Source: Flaccisagitta enflata
Taxonomy: Eukaryota > Chaetognatha > Sagittoidea > Aphragmophora
Length of the DNA: 64,000 nucleotides
Assembly (NCBI GenBank): GCA_965153355.1
Contig: OZ231126.1
Location: forward strand, 50,902,001-50,966,000
Direction of reading: 5' to 3'
Made by a program: the position numbers and the translations under genes. Below are positions 13,985 to 23,468 of this stretch, piece by piece (position 1 is the first letter of the stretch; every line of letters starts with the position of its first letter). Under the pieces are notes generated by a model, which worked only from the letters and a program-made list of their open reading frames with translations, did not search any database and was not told where the DNA came from.

Positions 13985-14100
13985 TTTTAAGTTGCGTCCT
14001 ACACAACTTTATAACCCGCTTTATCTGTCCTTCGGTTGGTGGATTGATTGGTTGGTTTGTTGGTTGGTTGGTCAATTGGTTGGTCATAAAAGTCTGTTGA
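13985..14100 (+). mobile_element. HH-family 5' fragment
   Basis: A T-run and the decayed hairpin AAGTTGCGTCCTACACAACTT are followed by ATAACCCGCTTTATCTGTCC and a TTGGTTGG core. No matching half-site or terminus was found downstream. Confidence 0.6.
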
Positions 14101-14717
14101 ACTCATTTTTGTTGTTACATAGGACCCAAAATTGAGATCTATGAAAAATATCAATCTTTTGGGACAATGTGAAAAAATAAAAAAGAATAAAAAAATTCAT
14201 AGCGCCTAATATATTGGTCCGACAGCGCCCTGTTTTTTTCCAGAAGGTGTAAAAAAGTGCCTTTTTTCACCATTTGCCAATTTCAACCCCAGCCTCAGGC
14301 GAGCCTAGTCGCTCACTAACTTTCCCAAAACACCTTAAGCGAAAATGCAAAAACTTAATTCTTAAGCGGAACTCAAAAAATCGAAAAACGTTTTTCGATT
14401 TTTTTCCCAACAGAACCGCCGTTCATTACGCGGAAATATACAGTAACGTTACTAAGGGCAAAAGCAAGTCGAACCAAAAATTCTCTATACTCTATAATGA
14501 ATGCCGTTCTCTCCTTCCTCCTCTTCCTCCTCTTCCTCTTTTTTTCATTTCTTCCTTTACTTTCTTCTTCCTCTTTACTTATCTCTATTTACCATTTTTC
14601 TTACTTTTCCGTTTCTTTTTTTTCCTTTTTTTTTTTTTTTTTTTTTTTCTTCTTTTTCGTTTTCTTTTTATTATTTCTTCTTTTTATCATTCTTCTTTTT
14701 TGTTATTCTTCTTCTTT
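14101..14717. other. No gene seen; T- and C-rich tract from about 14497
   Basis: The second half (14497-14717) is an irregular polypyrimidine tract. It is open in all plus frames because of its composition. Confidence 0.5.
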
Positions 14718-14718
14718 A

Positions 14719-14879
14719 TTTTTAGTTGCGGACACGCGACTCTACCCCTTGCCGTGTCAGTCGGTAGGTCCATCCGTCGGTCCATCGGTCAGTCACATTT
14801 TTGAATTCCGAGCGGTTTTCGCACTACTGCTCATGCCCAACCGTCCGCGACTGGATTGCCGTGTATCCGGCCTTGTTTT
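14719..14879 (+). mobile_element. HH-family element, hybrid GCGGAC/GCGAC subtype
   Basis: The imperfect hairpin AGTTGCGGACACGCGACT is at 14724-14741. The half-site GTCCGCGACT at 14843-14852 combines the two arm variants. It shares its interior (ATTTTTGAATTCCGAGCGG) with the copy at 61496. It ends GTATCCGGCCTTGTTTT. Confidence 0.85.
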
Positions 14880-14901
14880 CTTCCTCTCTCCTTCTCTTTC
14901 T

Positions 14902-15235
14902 AGGCAGCGGCCCCGATGCAATGTTCTGTAGAGCACAGGGGCAGTGCCAGTGCACCTGTGCCCCCCCCCCCCTTTTTCATTGGGCGCCGGATCACAACCT
15001 TTAAACCCAATTTTGGCCATCTCCTCCCTGAAATCAGCCCTCAGAGACATTACATCAACCCTCCTAAACCAAAAATCAGCCATTTGAGCAGAGCAACTTC
15101 TTGTTCTTCTTCTTGTTTTTTATTCTATCTTTTTCTGGTGGGTTTAAAGGCTGAAACTCAAACTGGTGGGTTTCAAGGCTTAAATTATTAAAAGGGTTTC
15201 AAGGTTTGAATTGAGACTAGTGGGTTTCAAGGCTT
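14902..15235 (+). mobile_element. GC-family fragment
   Basis: GGCAGCGGCCCCGATG and the palindrome TTCTGTAGAGCACAGGGG mark a left TIR. Core-like units follow (AATCAGCCCTCAGAGAC, GTGGGTTTCAAGGCTT). No right TIR was found. Confidence 0.55.
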
Positions 15236-15237
15236 TA

Positions 15238-15617
15238 CAGATTCAATGATAATACAATGAGAGGGGCAGCAAAATCGCTAGCACCCCTACCCAAAGCTTA
15301 GATGCGTAATGTCACAAAGACAACTAAGGTGGCAGCTGGAAGCTTATCCAAAAACAATTCCCGCCATCAAGGCGTTTTTCGAATTTGGTCATAAAAGGGC
15401 TAAATCCAACACTTGTGAAAATGGCCGATTTTCACTCTAAAAGAGCTGTATCTCTAAAACTAGGTTGAGATGACAAAATCACCTCGATGGCGGGAATTGC
15501 ATTAGGATAAGCTATCGGACACCACCTTAGATACCCTTGTGGTATTGATCATCTGAACTACAGGTAGGGGTGCTAGCGATTTCGACTACCCCTCTCACTG
15601 TAATATCATTGCTTCTG
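15238..15617. mobile_element. TA-flanked foldback MITE of 380 bp
   Basis: TIRs of about 50 bp start CAGATTCAATGATAATAC and end GTAATATCATTGCTTCTG, with GAGGGG and CGCTAGCACCCCTACC shared inside. TA flanks both ends. A second inner inverted pair (CAATTCCCGCCATC and GATGGCGGGAATTG) makes most of the unit able to fold. Tc1/mariner or pogo-type mobilisation is inferred from TA and CAG ends. Confidence 0.8.
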
Positions 15618-15654
15618 TAATTGAAACTGATGGAGTCAGGTCAAGGAAACTATT

Positions 15655-15693
15655 TGCGTCCCGCACGTGACCTATAGGTGTTGGCCTTGTTTT
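15655..15693 (+). mobile_element. HH-family 3' end fragment
   Basis: CCCGCACGTGACCTATAGG followed by TGTTGGCCTTGTTTT matches the half-site and terminus of the 17243 and 15911 copies. The 5' part is missing. Confidence 0.6.
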
Positions 15694-15910
15694 TCTCTCA
15701 TTTACTCTTTCCTTTTTTTTTATCTTTTGTTTCTCTCTTTTCCTTCTCCTTTTCCTTTTTCTTTTTCACTTTCTCCTTCTTTTCCTTTTTCCTCGTTCAT
15801 CTTTTGGCCTTTATATTCTCCAAGTAGTCGCAAAAAATAAGGTTTAAGTTAACCAGTTGATACTAAATCAACTACAAAAATCGATAGTTTCAATTTTTTC
15901 AATTTCAATT

Positions 15911-16086
15911 TTTTTAGTCGCTCTACACCTTGCTTTGTCTGTGTGTCCGTCCGTTGGTCAGTCCATCACACTTTTTTTATCAATATTATTTCTTTAAGTA
16001 ATTTAAAATCATTTAAGAGTATATTAAGTCATTCTATGTCAATCTGTAAGTCTCGCACGCGACTTATAGGTGTTGTCCTTGTTTTT
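15911..16086 (+). mobile_element. HH-family element with a lost hairpin arm
   Basis: TTTTTAGTCGCTCTACACC lacks the loop and second arm of the usual hairpin. The half-site GCACGCGACT at 16055-16064 and the terminus TATAGGTGTTGTCCTTG are intact. The core is short and includes AGTCATTTTA-like units. Confidence 0.75.
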
Positions 16087-16312
16087 TCTTTTTTCATTTT
16101 GATGGCCACTAGCCAACTAATTACTTTCAAGAAATGACATAAAATTTCCATGTTTGACTATTGGTGGCTGAAAATGCCTGATTTTTTCAAGATATGAGTC
16201 AAACTAATTTTGGACAAGCTAATTTTGGACAAGCTAATTTTGGTAAGTGAACTATTTGGGTTATTGAAATTTTAAGATGACTAACTAGTTAAAGTTATTT
16301 AGTGCGCGAGTC

Positions 16313-16725
16313 CTTTTTTTGTGTCCCCTCTCTTTTCTTTCTTCTTGTTTTTCATTCGTCTTCTTTTTCTTCTTTTTCTTTTTCTTTTTCTTTTTCTCTT
16401 CTTCTTTTTCTTCTTTCTTCTTTTTCTATCATCTTTTCTCTTCTTTTTCTTCTTTTTTCTTCTTTCTTCTTTCTTCTTTCTTCTTCTTTTCTTCTTCTTT
16501 TTCTTCTTTTTCTTCTTTTTCTTCTTTTTCTTCTTTTTTTATTTTTCTTCTTTTTCTTCTTTTTCTTTCCTTTTTCTTTTTCTTCTCTTTTTCTTTTCTT
16601 CTTTTTCTTTTTCTTCTTTTTTTCTTTCTTCTTCTTTCTTCTTCTCTTCTTCTTTCTTCTTCTCTTCTTCTTCTTTTCTTCTCTTCTTCTTCTTCTTCTT
16701 CTTCTCTTTTTTAACTTGTCCTCCT

Positions 16726-16791
<66 letters not shown>

Positions 16792-16870
16792 TCTCTCTCT
16801 CTGTTTTAACTTGTCCTCCTTTTCTCTTTCCTTCTTTCTTTCTTTCCTTTCTTCTTTCTTTCGATCTTCA
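16313..16870. repeat. Polypyrimidine block with TTCTTC-type units and (TC)n
   Basis: Nearly 550 bp of T and C on the plus strand, including a (TC)n core at about 16732-16800. All open frames across it are compositional. Confidence 0.9.
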
Positions 16871-16957
16871 GAAGAGATCGACGAAGAAAAAGCTTTTTAA
16901 AACGAATTCGGAAGAGTAAAACCTACAAAGAGTAAAACGGGGGCGCAGAGACGGAAC

Positions 16958-16960
<3 letters not shown>

Positions 16961-17045
<85 letters not shown>
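16961..17045. repeat. (GA)n array
   Basis: About 85 bp of GA dinucleotide. Confidence 0.95.
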
Positions 17046-17047
<2 letters not shown>

Positions 17048-17308
17048 TCTCGTAACCCTGAATGGATGGAATAATTCTCGGCGAAATCAACAACTTAAAA
17101 TTTTCGTTCTTGCCTCATGATGACCATCGTGAGTTTCTTCTCTCTCTTTCATTCTTTGCGTTCAATTCTTTTTCCTTTGTGTTAAAATGAAATTTTCTCC
17201 AGTTTCACCTTTTGTAAACTTTTCTCCGGTACTTTCACTTTTCAGTCGTGTGCTACGCGACTCTACACCCCGCTTTGTCCGTCGGTCGGTTGGTTGATCA
17301 TGTTTTAC

Positions 17309-17540
17309 TTTTTAGTTGCGGACACGCAACTCTAAAAGAGGCTTTGTCCGTACGTCCGTCGGTCGGTCCGTCCGTAGAGGTGATCGAGTTGAAAAGTGGG
17401 AAAATGAGTGTTTTAGAAGCTTCTTGTGTATGTGTCTGTGTTGGAAGGGGAGTTAGGTGGGGCGTTGGGTGTGGATGGGGGTTGGATGCCCCTTCCCACC
17501 CGTCCGCAACAATATTGTGACCCCGCATCACTTGTTTTTT
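17309..17540 (+). mobile_element. Nested HH-family element, TTGCGGAC subtype with alternative terminus
   Basis: The hairpin AGTTGCGGACACGCAACT is at 17314-17331 and the half-site GTCCGCAAC at about 17502-17510. It ends CCCCGCATCACTTGTTTTTT instead of GGCCTTGTTTT. A GTGTGGATGGGGGTTGG region precedes the half-site, as in the copies at 22207 and 62555. Confidence 0.85.
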
Positions 17541-17672
17541 CTCATTTTATTCCCACTAGCTCATTTTAAGTCAATTAGGTCATTTAAGTCAAATAGGATT
17601 GTAATTAGTCATTTTAGGTCATTTTAAGTAAATTTAAGTCATTTGAGTCATTTTTCTATTTTAGTCATTTTA

Positions 17673-17842
17673 CAGTTAAATCCCGCTCCAACGGATTTCA
17701 GGGGACCAAAAAAATTGGTTGTTATAAATGGAATGCTGTTACAGCCAATATGGGATATAAAAATATTGAAGGAACATCTGTTAGGTATCTGTTATAGGCG
17801 AAATTCTGTTAGAAGTGGGTCCTTCAGAGCGGGGTTCAACTG
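17673..17842. mobile_element. TA-flanked MITE of 170 bp, pogo-like ends
   Basis: The TIRs CAGTTAAATCCCGCTC and GAGCGGGGTTCAACTG are flanked by TA at 17671-17672 and 17843-17844. CAGTTRAA-CCCGCT ends resemble pogo/Tigger-type TIRs; this assignment is from memory of those families. It is inserted in the decamer core of an HH element. Confidence 0.8.
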
Positions 17843-18165
17843 TAGTTATTTTCGGTCAATTTAAGTTAATTTAGGTCAGTTAAAATCAATTGAAGTCGTT
17901 CTAGTCAATATAAGTCAATTAAAGCATTTTAAGTCAATTTAAATCAATTTAAGTCATTTTAGTCGTTTAAATCATTTCAGTCAATTCAGTCAATTCAAGT
18001 CAATTTAAGTCATTTTTGGTCATTTTAGGTCACTTTAAATCATTTTTAATCATTTTAAGTCATCTTAACTTAAGTCAATTAAATTCGATGAAAGTCATCT
18101 TGGTTGTTATTATTGAATAATTATGTGAGTCTCGCATGCGACTTATAGGTGTTGGCCTTGTTTTT

Positions 18166-18317
18166 CAGTCCGTCCGTCCGTCCCCTTTTTACTTTTTTTA
18201 TTTTTTGGCGTATACAAGCGATTTTTGCATTTCTGCACCTCCCCAAATGCAGAAGTAGTCTTTTTATCACTGCTCCTGCCCACCTGCAGGCGACTTGGAT
18301 AGCCGTGTGACCGGCCT
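18166..18317 (+). mobile_element. HH-family element lacking its hairpin end
   Basis: Begins with the GTCCGTCCGTCC core. It has CACTGCTCCTGCCCACC, the half-site CAGGCGACTTGGATAGCC and the terminus GACCGGCCTTGTTTT. It directly abuts HH copies on both sides. Confidence 0.75.
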
Positions 18318-18548
18318 TGTTTTTTTAGTCGCGTGCTACGCGACTCTACACCCCGCTTTGTCGGTCCGTCCGTCCGTCCATCGGTCCGTCCGTCCGTCCA
18401 TCCGTCTGTCCGTCCATCACACTTTACTTTTTTTGGGTTTTGGGGATTTTTGGCTTCACTGCTCCTGCCATAATGATCTAGTGACCTCAATTATGGCCCC
18501 TGCCCACCCGCACGCGACTGGGGTAGCCGTGTATCCGGCCTTGTTTTT
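18318..18548 (+). mobile_element. HH-family element, GTCGCGTGC subtype, well preserved
   Basis: The hairpin AGTCGCGTGCTACGCGACT is at 18327-18345. The core is about 60 bp of GGTCCGTCCGTC, followed by CACACTTTACTTTTTTTGGG and CTGCTCCTGCC. The half-site GCACGCGACT at 18510-18519 is an exact match. The terminus is GTGTATCCGGCCTTGTTTTT. Confidence 0.9.
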
Positions 18549-18952
18549 CATACAAGAGACGCTAAAATTTTTGAGTCGTTTGCATTTGCGTTACATTTTT
18601 TTGTTTATTTTTGTTTTGGGCAGGATCACCGCCCTGCTCAGTGCCCACCCACACACAACACTATTTACTATTCGACTTTTTACGTGGCCACCTTGACTTA
18701 AGCGGTATCCTGAATATCAAAGTTTTTTTTCTTCTCGAAAACCAACCATTCAATTATCTGATCTTGTTTCCATTCCTGCGTCCCTCATCTTCATGACATG
18801 TCATGTCATATCATAACTGGACTCTGTGGGTCGGTCAGTTTGTCTCCCGACCTGTTTTCGCCCAATGCTAACAATCATCTGTACAAGTATGTAGTGTGAA
18901 TTGGACTGATCAGTGTCTACCAATCTCATATCGACTGAATTTAACTATCTTG

Positions 18953-19153
18953 TCGCGTGCAAGCGATTCTATAACCCGCTATGTCGGTCGGATGGTCAGT
19001 CGATCAGTCCATAACACTAAACTTTTTCGGCGTTATAATGCGGGTTTTGCATTTCTGTTTGATTAGGCTACTTTATCATCGCCCTAACCTTTTGCATGTG
19101 ACGTGCCTTTTATCCGTGCCGTGCCGTGCCGTGCCGTGTATCCGGTCTTTTTC
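18953..19153 (+). mobile_element. Decayed HH-family element
   Basis: The hairpin remnant GTCGCGTGCAAGCGATTC is followed by TATAACCCGCTATGTCGG. The far end has a small CGTGC/GTGCC amplification and then GTGTATCCGGTCTTTTTCC. Confidence 0.7.
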
Positions 19154-19317
19154 CTGGCTCTGTCTGTTATGAAATCTCATTCAGTGCGTTATCATTTTCA
19201 ATGCCGTTGATCATACTGCTTGTTCCACCGCGTTCACATGGCTCTGGGTACTGTCAGTTGGTTTGTTGGTAGCTCGGTCCGTCCGTCCATTCATCGGGAA
19301 TACATCGCTTTTGATGT

Positions 19318-19698
19318 AACAAGGCCAACACCTATAAGTCGCGTGCGAGACTTACAGACAAAGAGTGACTTAGAATGACTTAGAATGACTTTCAATGACT
19401 TAGAATGACCTAAAATGACCAAAATTGACTTAAAATGACTAAAAACCAAAAAACCAAAAATAACTTAAAATAACTTAAAATGACTTAAAATGACTTAAAA
19501 TGACTTAAAATGACTTAGACTGACTCAAAATGACTTAGAATAACTATAAATGACTTAAAATGACTTAAAATGACCTAAGAGTTGACGTTATAGCACAAAA
19601 AAGTAAAGTGTGACGGACGGACGGACCGACGGACGGACGGACCGACGGACGGACGGACCGACAAAGCGGGTTGTAGAGTCGCGTGCACGCGACTAAAA
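19318..19698 (-). mobile_element. HH-family element, decamer-core subtype, intact ends
   Basis: Starts AACAAGGCCAACACCTATA. The half-site AGTCGCGTGC at 19337-19346 exactly matches the hairpin AGTCGCGTGCACGCGACT at 19677-19694. The core has about 20 copies of TGACTTAAAA-type decamers, followed by a GGAC/GACC tetranucleotide core. Two different tandem cores therefore lie in one element. Confidence 0.9.
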
Positions 19699-21663
19699 AC
19701 CGTAATGAGTGATTTTGTATCATATTACCGCCCCTGCCAGAATGCTTGATCAGCTTGTTTCATCCCTGTCCCTGTCCACGTGACTCGGGTGGTCGTACAT
19801 CAAACGTTGTTTGTTTATTTCCTTGATCAGCTAACTTTAATTTTGCCAATACTCCTTACTTTGATTTATTTCCAGAGGGAGAGAAAAGTGGACTGTGGAG
19901 GAATGAACGAGTAAACAGTAAGTTTCCCCTTCACCTATTGAATCAACATAAACCTTACCAAAATTATAACAAGCGCAACGAAACAAACGAAACAAATTTT
20001 AACGAAAGCAAAAAAAGAAACGAAACAAAACAAAGCTAAAGCTAAACAAAGTCGAAAAAGCGTAAAGGGGAAACAAGGAGAAATAAGAGAGGAATAAAGA
20101 CAGAAAACAAAGAAACCGGAGAAACCAGGTTCATCAGACAAAGACAAAGCGGAAAGAACAAGTGCTATGGTGACAGGATAACAAATGCGAAACCAAAAAA
20201 AACAAAAAACAAACAAACAAAGCAATAGAAAAAGAATCAACGAAACGACGAAAAAAGAAGAAAAGTTTTCTGGCTGTTGAAACGTCTAAGAGAAACAAAG
20301 AACCAATACATTTCTCTCCTAATAACAGGAGAGGACGCGGTCGCGCCTGAAGCTAGTGAAAAAAAAAAGCCAGTAATTTCAAAGAAACAGCACAACTTTG
20401 GAAAAAGACAAGTAAACAGAGAAACAGAGACAATTTGTGTTTTATAAAATCAACCTATAAAGGAGACAGGGCATTTGAAAAATGAAAAAGATGCCAGTCT
20501 TTCTGTGATCCTTGAAACAACATAAAACGAAAACATACATTGAAAATATACACTTGTTCCATACGGTTCGCCATAAAGAATGATATGGAGGGTGATATGC
20601 TTGATCCACAAATGAACTGGTTTCCCGTCTCAAAATTTTTTTAAGTCCGTGACACCTTCCTCGTCAATCTGGAACAAAGGAAAACGAAAGAAAACAAATT
20701 GAAACTACAAGACAGAACTGAAAGCATGAGCAAAGCATGTATATGTACAGAGAGGGAAAAGATTGAGAAAACAAAAAGAGAAATGTAGGAGAGAATAGAA
20801 AACAAATGGGAGCGTCGATGCTGGCCCAGTTTTTGGTCAGTGCGAGGCATCGAGGTCATCTCAGTTGTTGTTGTTGATTCATCTCTCCCTCTTTCTCTAT
20901 TGTTGGAGCTCTCTCTCTGTCCCTCGATCCCTTTCTCTCATCCCCCGACTTAGTGGGGGTTCAGTGGTGATATTCAAACGCTTCGAGTGGGGATTGTTGA
21001 GGGAAAAGAGGGAAGATTCGATACAAAATACTTTTTTGTATTTCATCCGAATATGTGTACTACGTGTATTCTCGTGAACCGCGAGTAAGGGTTCAAGATG
21101 AGGAACGAATCGTGGCAGGAAGGCCCTAGCTTGACCCGGGAGAGAGGAGCGTAAAAGAAGAAGGGGAAAATAATAACTCCGCGGGAAACTAAACCTTGAA
21201 TGGAAAGAAAAAGCTACAACAAAAGCATCATCAGGAATTGGTAACATCAATCACAAGGTCATCGAAAGAAAAAAATTGTAACAGCAACGACAATAACACT
21301 AACACCAACAGCGCCAACCACAACAACGACACCAACGTCAACGCCGCCGCCAACAACACCAACACCAACACCATCAGATCAACAACAACGAATATTCAAA
21401 AGCCAAAAAAAAAAGGGAAAAAGAGACAAAGGAAAAGGAAATCGGGAGTTAAGTGGATGACCGTATAATTAGTGGCCCGCCAAACGAGTAAATTGAGAAA
21501 ACAACAAAAATTTAAAAAAGACCCCGAAATCTTGAAGGAACAAAGGAAATACTTAGCGGTGATTGAAAGTAAAAGGGAAGCCGAACAAAAAACGATAAGA
21601 AATTAAAACGGAAAAAAAAAACAAGAAGAAAAAGAAAATAAATTGCCTAAATCTTCAAAACTC
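19699..21663. other. Probable upstream or intronic sequence of the putative kinase gene
   Basis: The stretch is A-rich on the plus strand, with no long gene-like frame. One candidate internal non-coding exon is visible at 19876-19917: a pyrimidine-rich TTTATTTCCAG acceptor precedes it and a GTAAGT donor follows. This could be a 5' UTR exon of a plus-strand transcript, but the support is only the two splice motifs. AACACC-type triplets at 21290-21375 are low complexity. Confidence 0.3.
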
Positions 21664-21769
21664 GCCAATTGAGAAGTGGATAAAATTGACCATTTTCTAT
21701 GTTTCAAATTTGCGGGCGGTAAAAAAAGCGGAAGTAGGGAGAAAAGAGAGGAGAGAGAGACGATCAACT
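21664..21769 (+). promoter_or_regulatory. Candidate TATA-less promoter / 5' leader
   Basis: Within 106 bp before an ATG in good Kozak context there is a CCAAT box at about 21665, TTTGCGGGCGG (E2F-like) at 21709 and GCGGAAGT (ETS/GABP-like) at 21728. This set is typical of cell-cycle and housekeeping promoters. The motifs are short and only suggestive. Confidence 0.35.
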
Positions 21770-21836
21770 ATGGCTTCCACGGCCACACCTCTCTACGAAG
21801 GGAAAGAGAATCAGTACGAAGAAGTCTCCAAAATTG
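21770..21836 (+). CDS. Putative first coding exon of a CDK-type protein kinase (partial)
   Basis: The ATG at 21770 has A at -3 and G at +4. The exon encodes 22 residues plus one base, ending QYEEVSKIG if the split codon is glycine. It is followed by the donor GTAATG at 21837, giving a phase-1 intron; unspliced, the frame stops two codons later. An N-terminal short leader followed by (Q)YE.V..IG is the start of the glycine-rich loop in CDK4/6 and other CDKs, where G.G.YG.V should follow in the next exon. No following exon was found in the window; an acceptor-like TTCTTCTCTTTTAG at 22006-22019 leads into sequence that is not kinase-like. The exon call rests on one short peptide match and on the promoter-like motifs upstream. 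Another kinase family, or chance, remains possible. Confidence 0.4.
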
Positions 21837-22206
21837 GTAATGATTAAAGTAATGATTTGGAAAAAAGTCGAAGAATACCTACGGCTTTTTGAGACCTGCG
21901 GAGGAATTTGGTTTTCCCTTTTTCCCTCGAGTCTTTTGGGGAAGTTGGTGCTTTTTTCGGGCCGAATGAGCCTACGTATAAAATCAACAGCTAAGAAAGA
22001 ACTAATTCTTCTCTTTTAGATGACGCCAAGCAGAATTCTGTGCGATCAATAGTTTTGGAGCTATGAATTTTTGAATCTTTTTTTATTCTTCCTTATTTTT
22101 TGTGTTTTCCAAAAAAACAAGGAATCGAGTTAATTGAAGTCTGTTTGAACTTTGAAATGTCCTAGGTGATAATTATGCATCCTGGCAGCACAGTCTCTCT
22201 CTCATT
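21837..22206. other. No further exon recognised; putative intron
   Basis: Non-coding in appearance. It contains one acceptor-like pyrimidine tract ending TTTTAG at 22019, but the downstream frame closes after about 15 codons. Confidence 0.3.
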
Positions 22207-22381
22207 TCAACTCCGGCTTTGTCTGTCAGTCCATCTATCAGTCTGTTGGTCCGTCTGTCCGTCTGAATGGAAAAGTGGAAAAACAAGCGGTCTAGATACT
22301 TGTGTGTGGGGGTTGGGGTGGGGTTGGGGTTGGATGCCCCTGTCCACAATAATATTGGTACCCTGTGTTACATGTTTTTCT
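22207..22381 (+). mobile_element. HH-family fragment, alternative terminus, hairpin missing
   Basis: CGGCTTTGTCTGTCAGTCC and a GTCCGTCTG core are followed by GGGGTTGGATGCCCCTG, CCACAATAATATTGG and ACCCTGTGTTACATGTTTTT. This parallels the nested copy at 17309. Confidence 0.65.
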
Positions 22382-22466
22382 CAATTTCTCTCTCTGTCTC
22401 TCTCTCCTCCTCTGTTTCTCTCTCCCCCCCTCTGTCTGTCTGTCTTTGTCTCTGTCTGTCTCTCTT

Positions 22467-22501
<35 letters not shown>
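22382..22501. repeat. C/T-rich tract ending in (TC)n
   Basis: Irregular CTCTCTGTC units and then about 32 bp of pure TC. Confidence 0.85.
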
Positions 22502-22503
<2 letters not shown>

Positions 22504-23468
22504 GACTTTTTTCCTACGGCGATTAGCGGCCTTTATTGGTATATTGTCTTCAAATTTGGGTATTTGCTTTTGGGTTGATGGAGGTATTCCCCAAAATTTG
22601 TTTACGATTTCACCAAGCAAATGCGGAGAATGGGCTTAATGAGACGATATGATATTGTCTTTATTATTGCCGATAGATTTACCACAAGTTTCATTGACTT
22701 GCGTAGCCGGCTATCCCTTTATTGAAAATGTAATGCTCTCGTGGCAAATTTAGATGCTGTTGTCGTGTGCTTGTGGAAAAATGCAATGTGCTTTTTGACT
22801 GGACAGTGGACACATTAAGAGAAGATTAACAACTTTACATACTCACTGCAATTCTCCACGCCCTACGTGAAGGTTTTCGGTCAGAGAAATCATATAAAAG
22901 ATCATCAATTATATTTTCTCATCTCTAGTCGACACCCAGCGAATGACCCTCGCCGACTCAATCGATCATGACTTACCCAATCGTCTACCACTCAATCTCA
23001 TCGGCTTCCTCAGTGATTATCTGACGGTCTCATTGGCGACCACTCTCAATCACCATTCAACTTGACTTCCATTGATACTTCTCAGCTCACCCTAAGATGG
23101 TATATTTTCCATAACCCCCCCTCAATTGATCTTGATAATCATAGCGCCATATGACCAACAATTGACGATAAAGCCAATCATTCATAATCACCTTTCTATC
23201 CTGACTTCGACTGATCCAACCATCCTTTGACACTCCTCATTTGACCTTTATACGTTCTTGGAAAAAATAAAAGTCCAAGCTGGATAAAGGAATGATTTGA
23301 TTTTGAATTTGATAAAATAATGACTATTTTTCTTCTTCTATGATTCCATTCATACCCGATTCTGCCCAACCAATTGCGTACTCAATCATGATCAAGAGCG
23401 AGGCCGATGGCAAATTCCGGGTACGGCCTCAACAATATCTGACTAATTTAAGTGGTAACTGGCAAGTT
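22502..23468. other. No gene seen
   Basis: Non-coding, with no recognised repeat. Confidence 0.4.

Larger units (their letters stand above)
17243..18165 (+). mobile_element. HH-family element, decamer-core subtype, with two nested insertions
   Basis: The hairpin AGTCGTGTGCTACGCGACT is at 17244-17262. The core is a long run of degenerate 8-11 bp units (AAGTCATTTT, TAGGTCATTT). The half-site GCATGCGACT is at 18134-18143 and the terminus is ACTTATAGGTGTTGGCCTTG. It is interrupted at about 17309-17540 by another HH element and at 17673-17842 by a MITE. The subtype is the same as the inverted copy at 19318. Confidence 0.8.

Noticed and set aside
16302-16919. Phe/Ser/Leu-rich membrane protein
   Set aside because: The frame crosses a polypyrimidine tract; hydrophobicity comes from TTC and TCT codons in every frame.
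22006-22080. Second exon of the putative kinase
   Set aside because: TTCTTCTCTTTTAG is a fair acceptor, but the continued frame reads DDAKQNSVRS and stops soon, with no glycine-loop motif.
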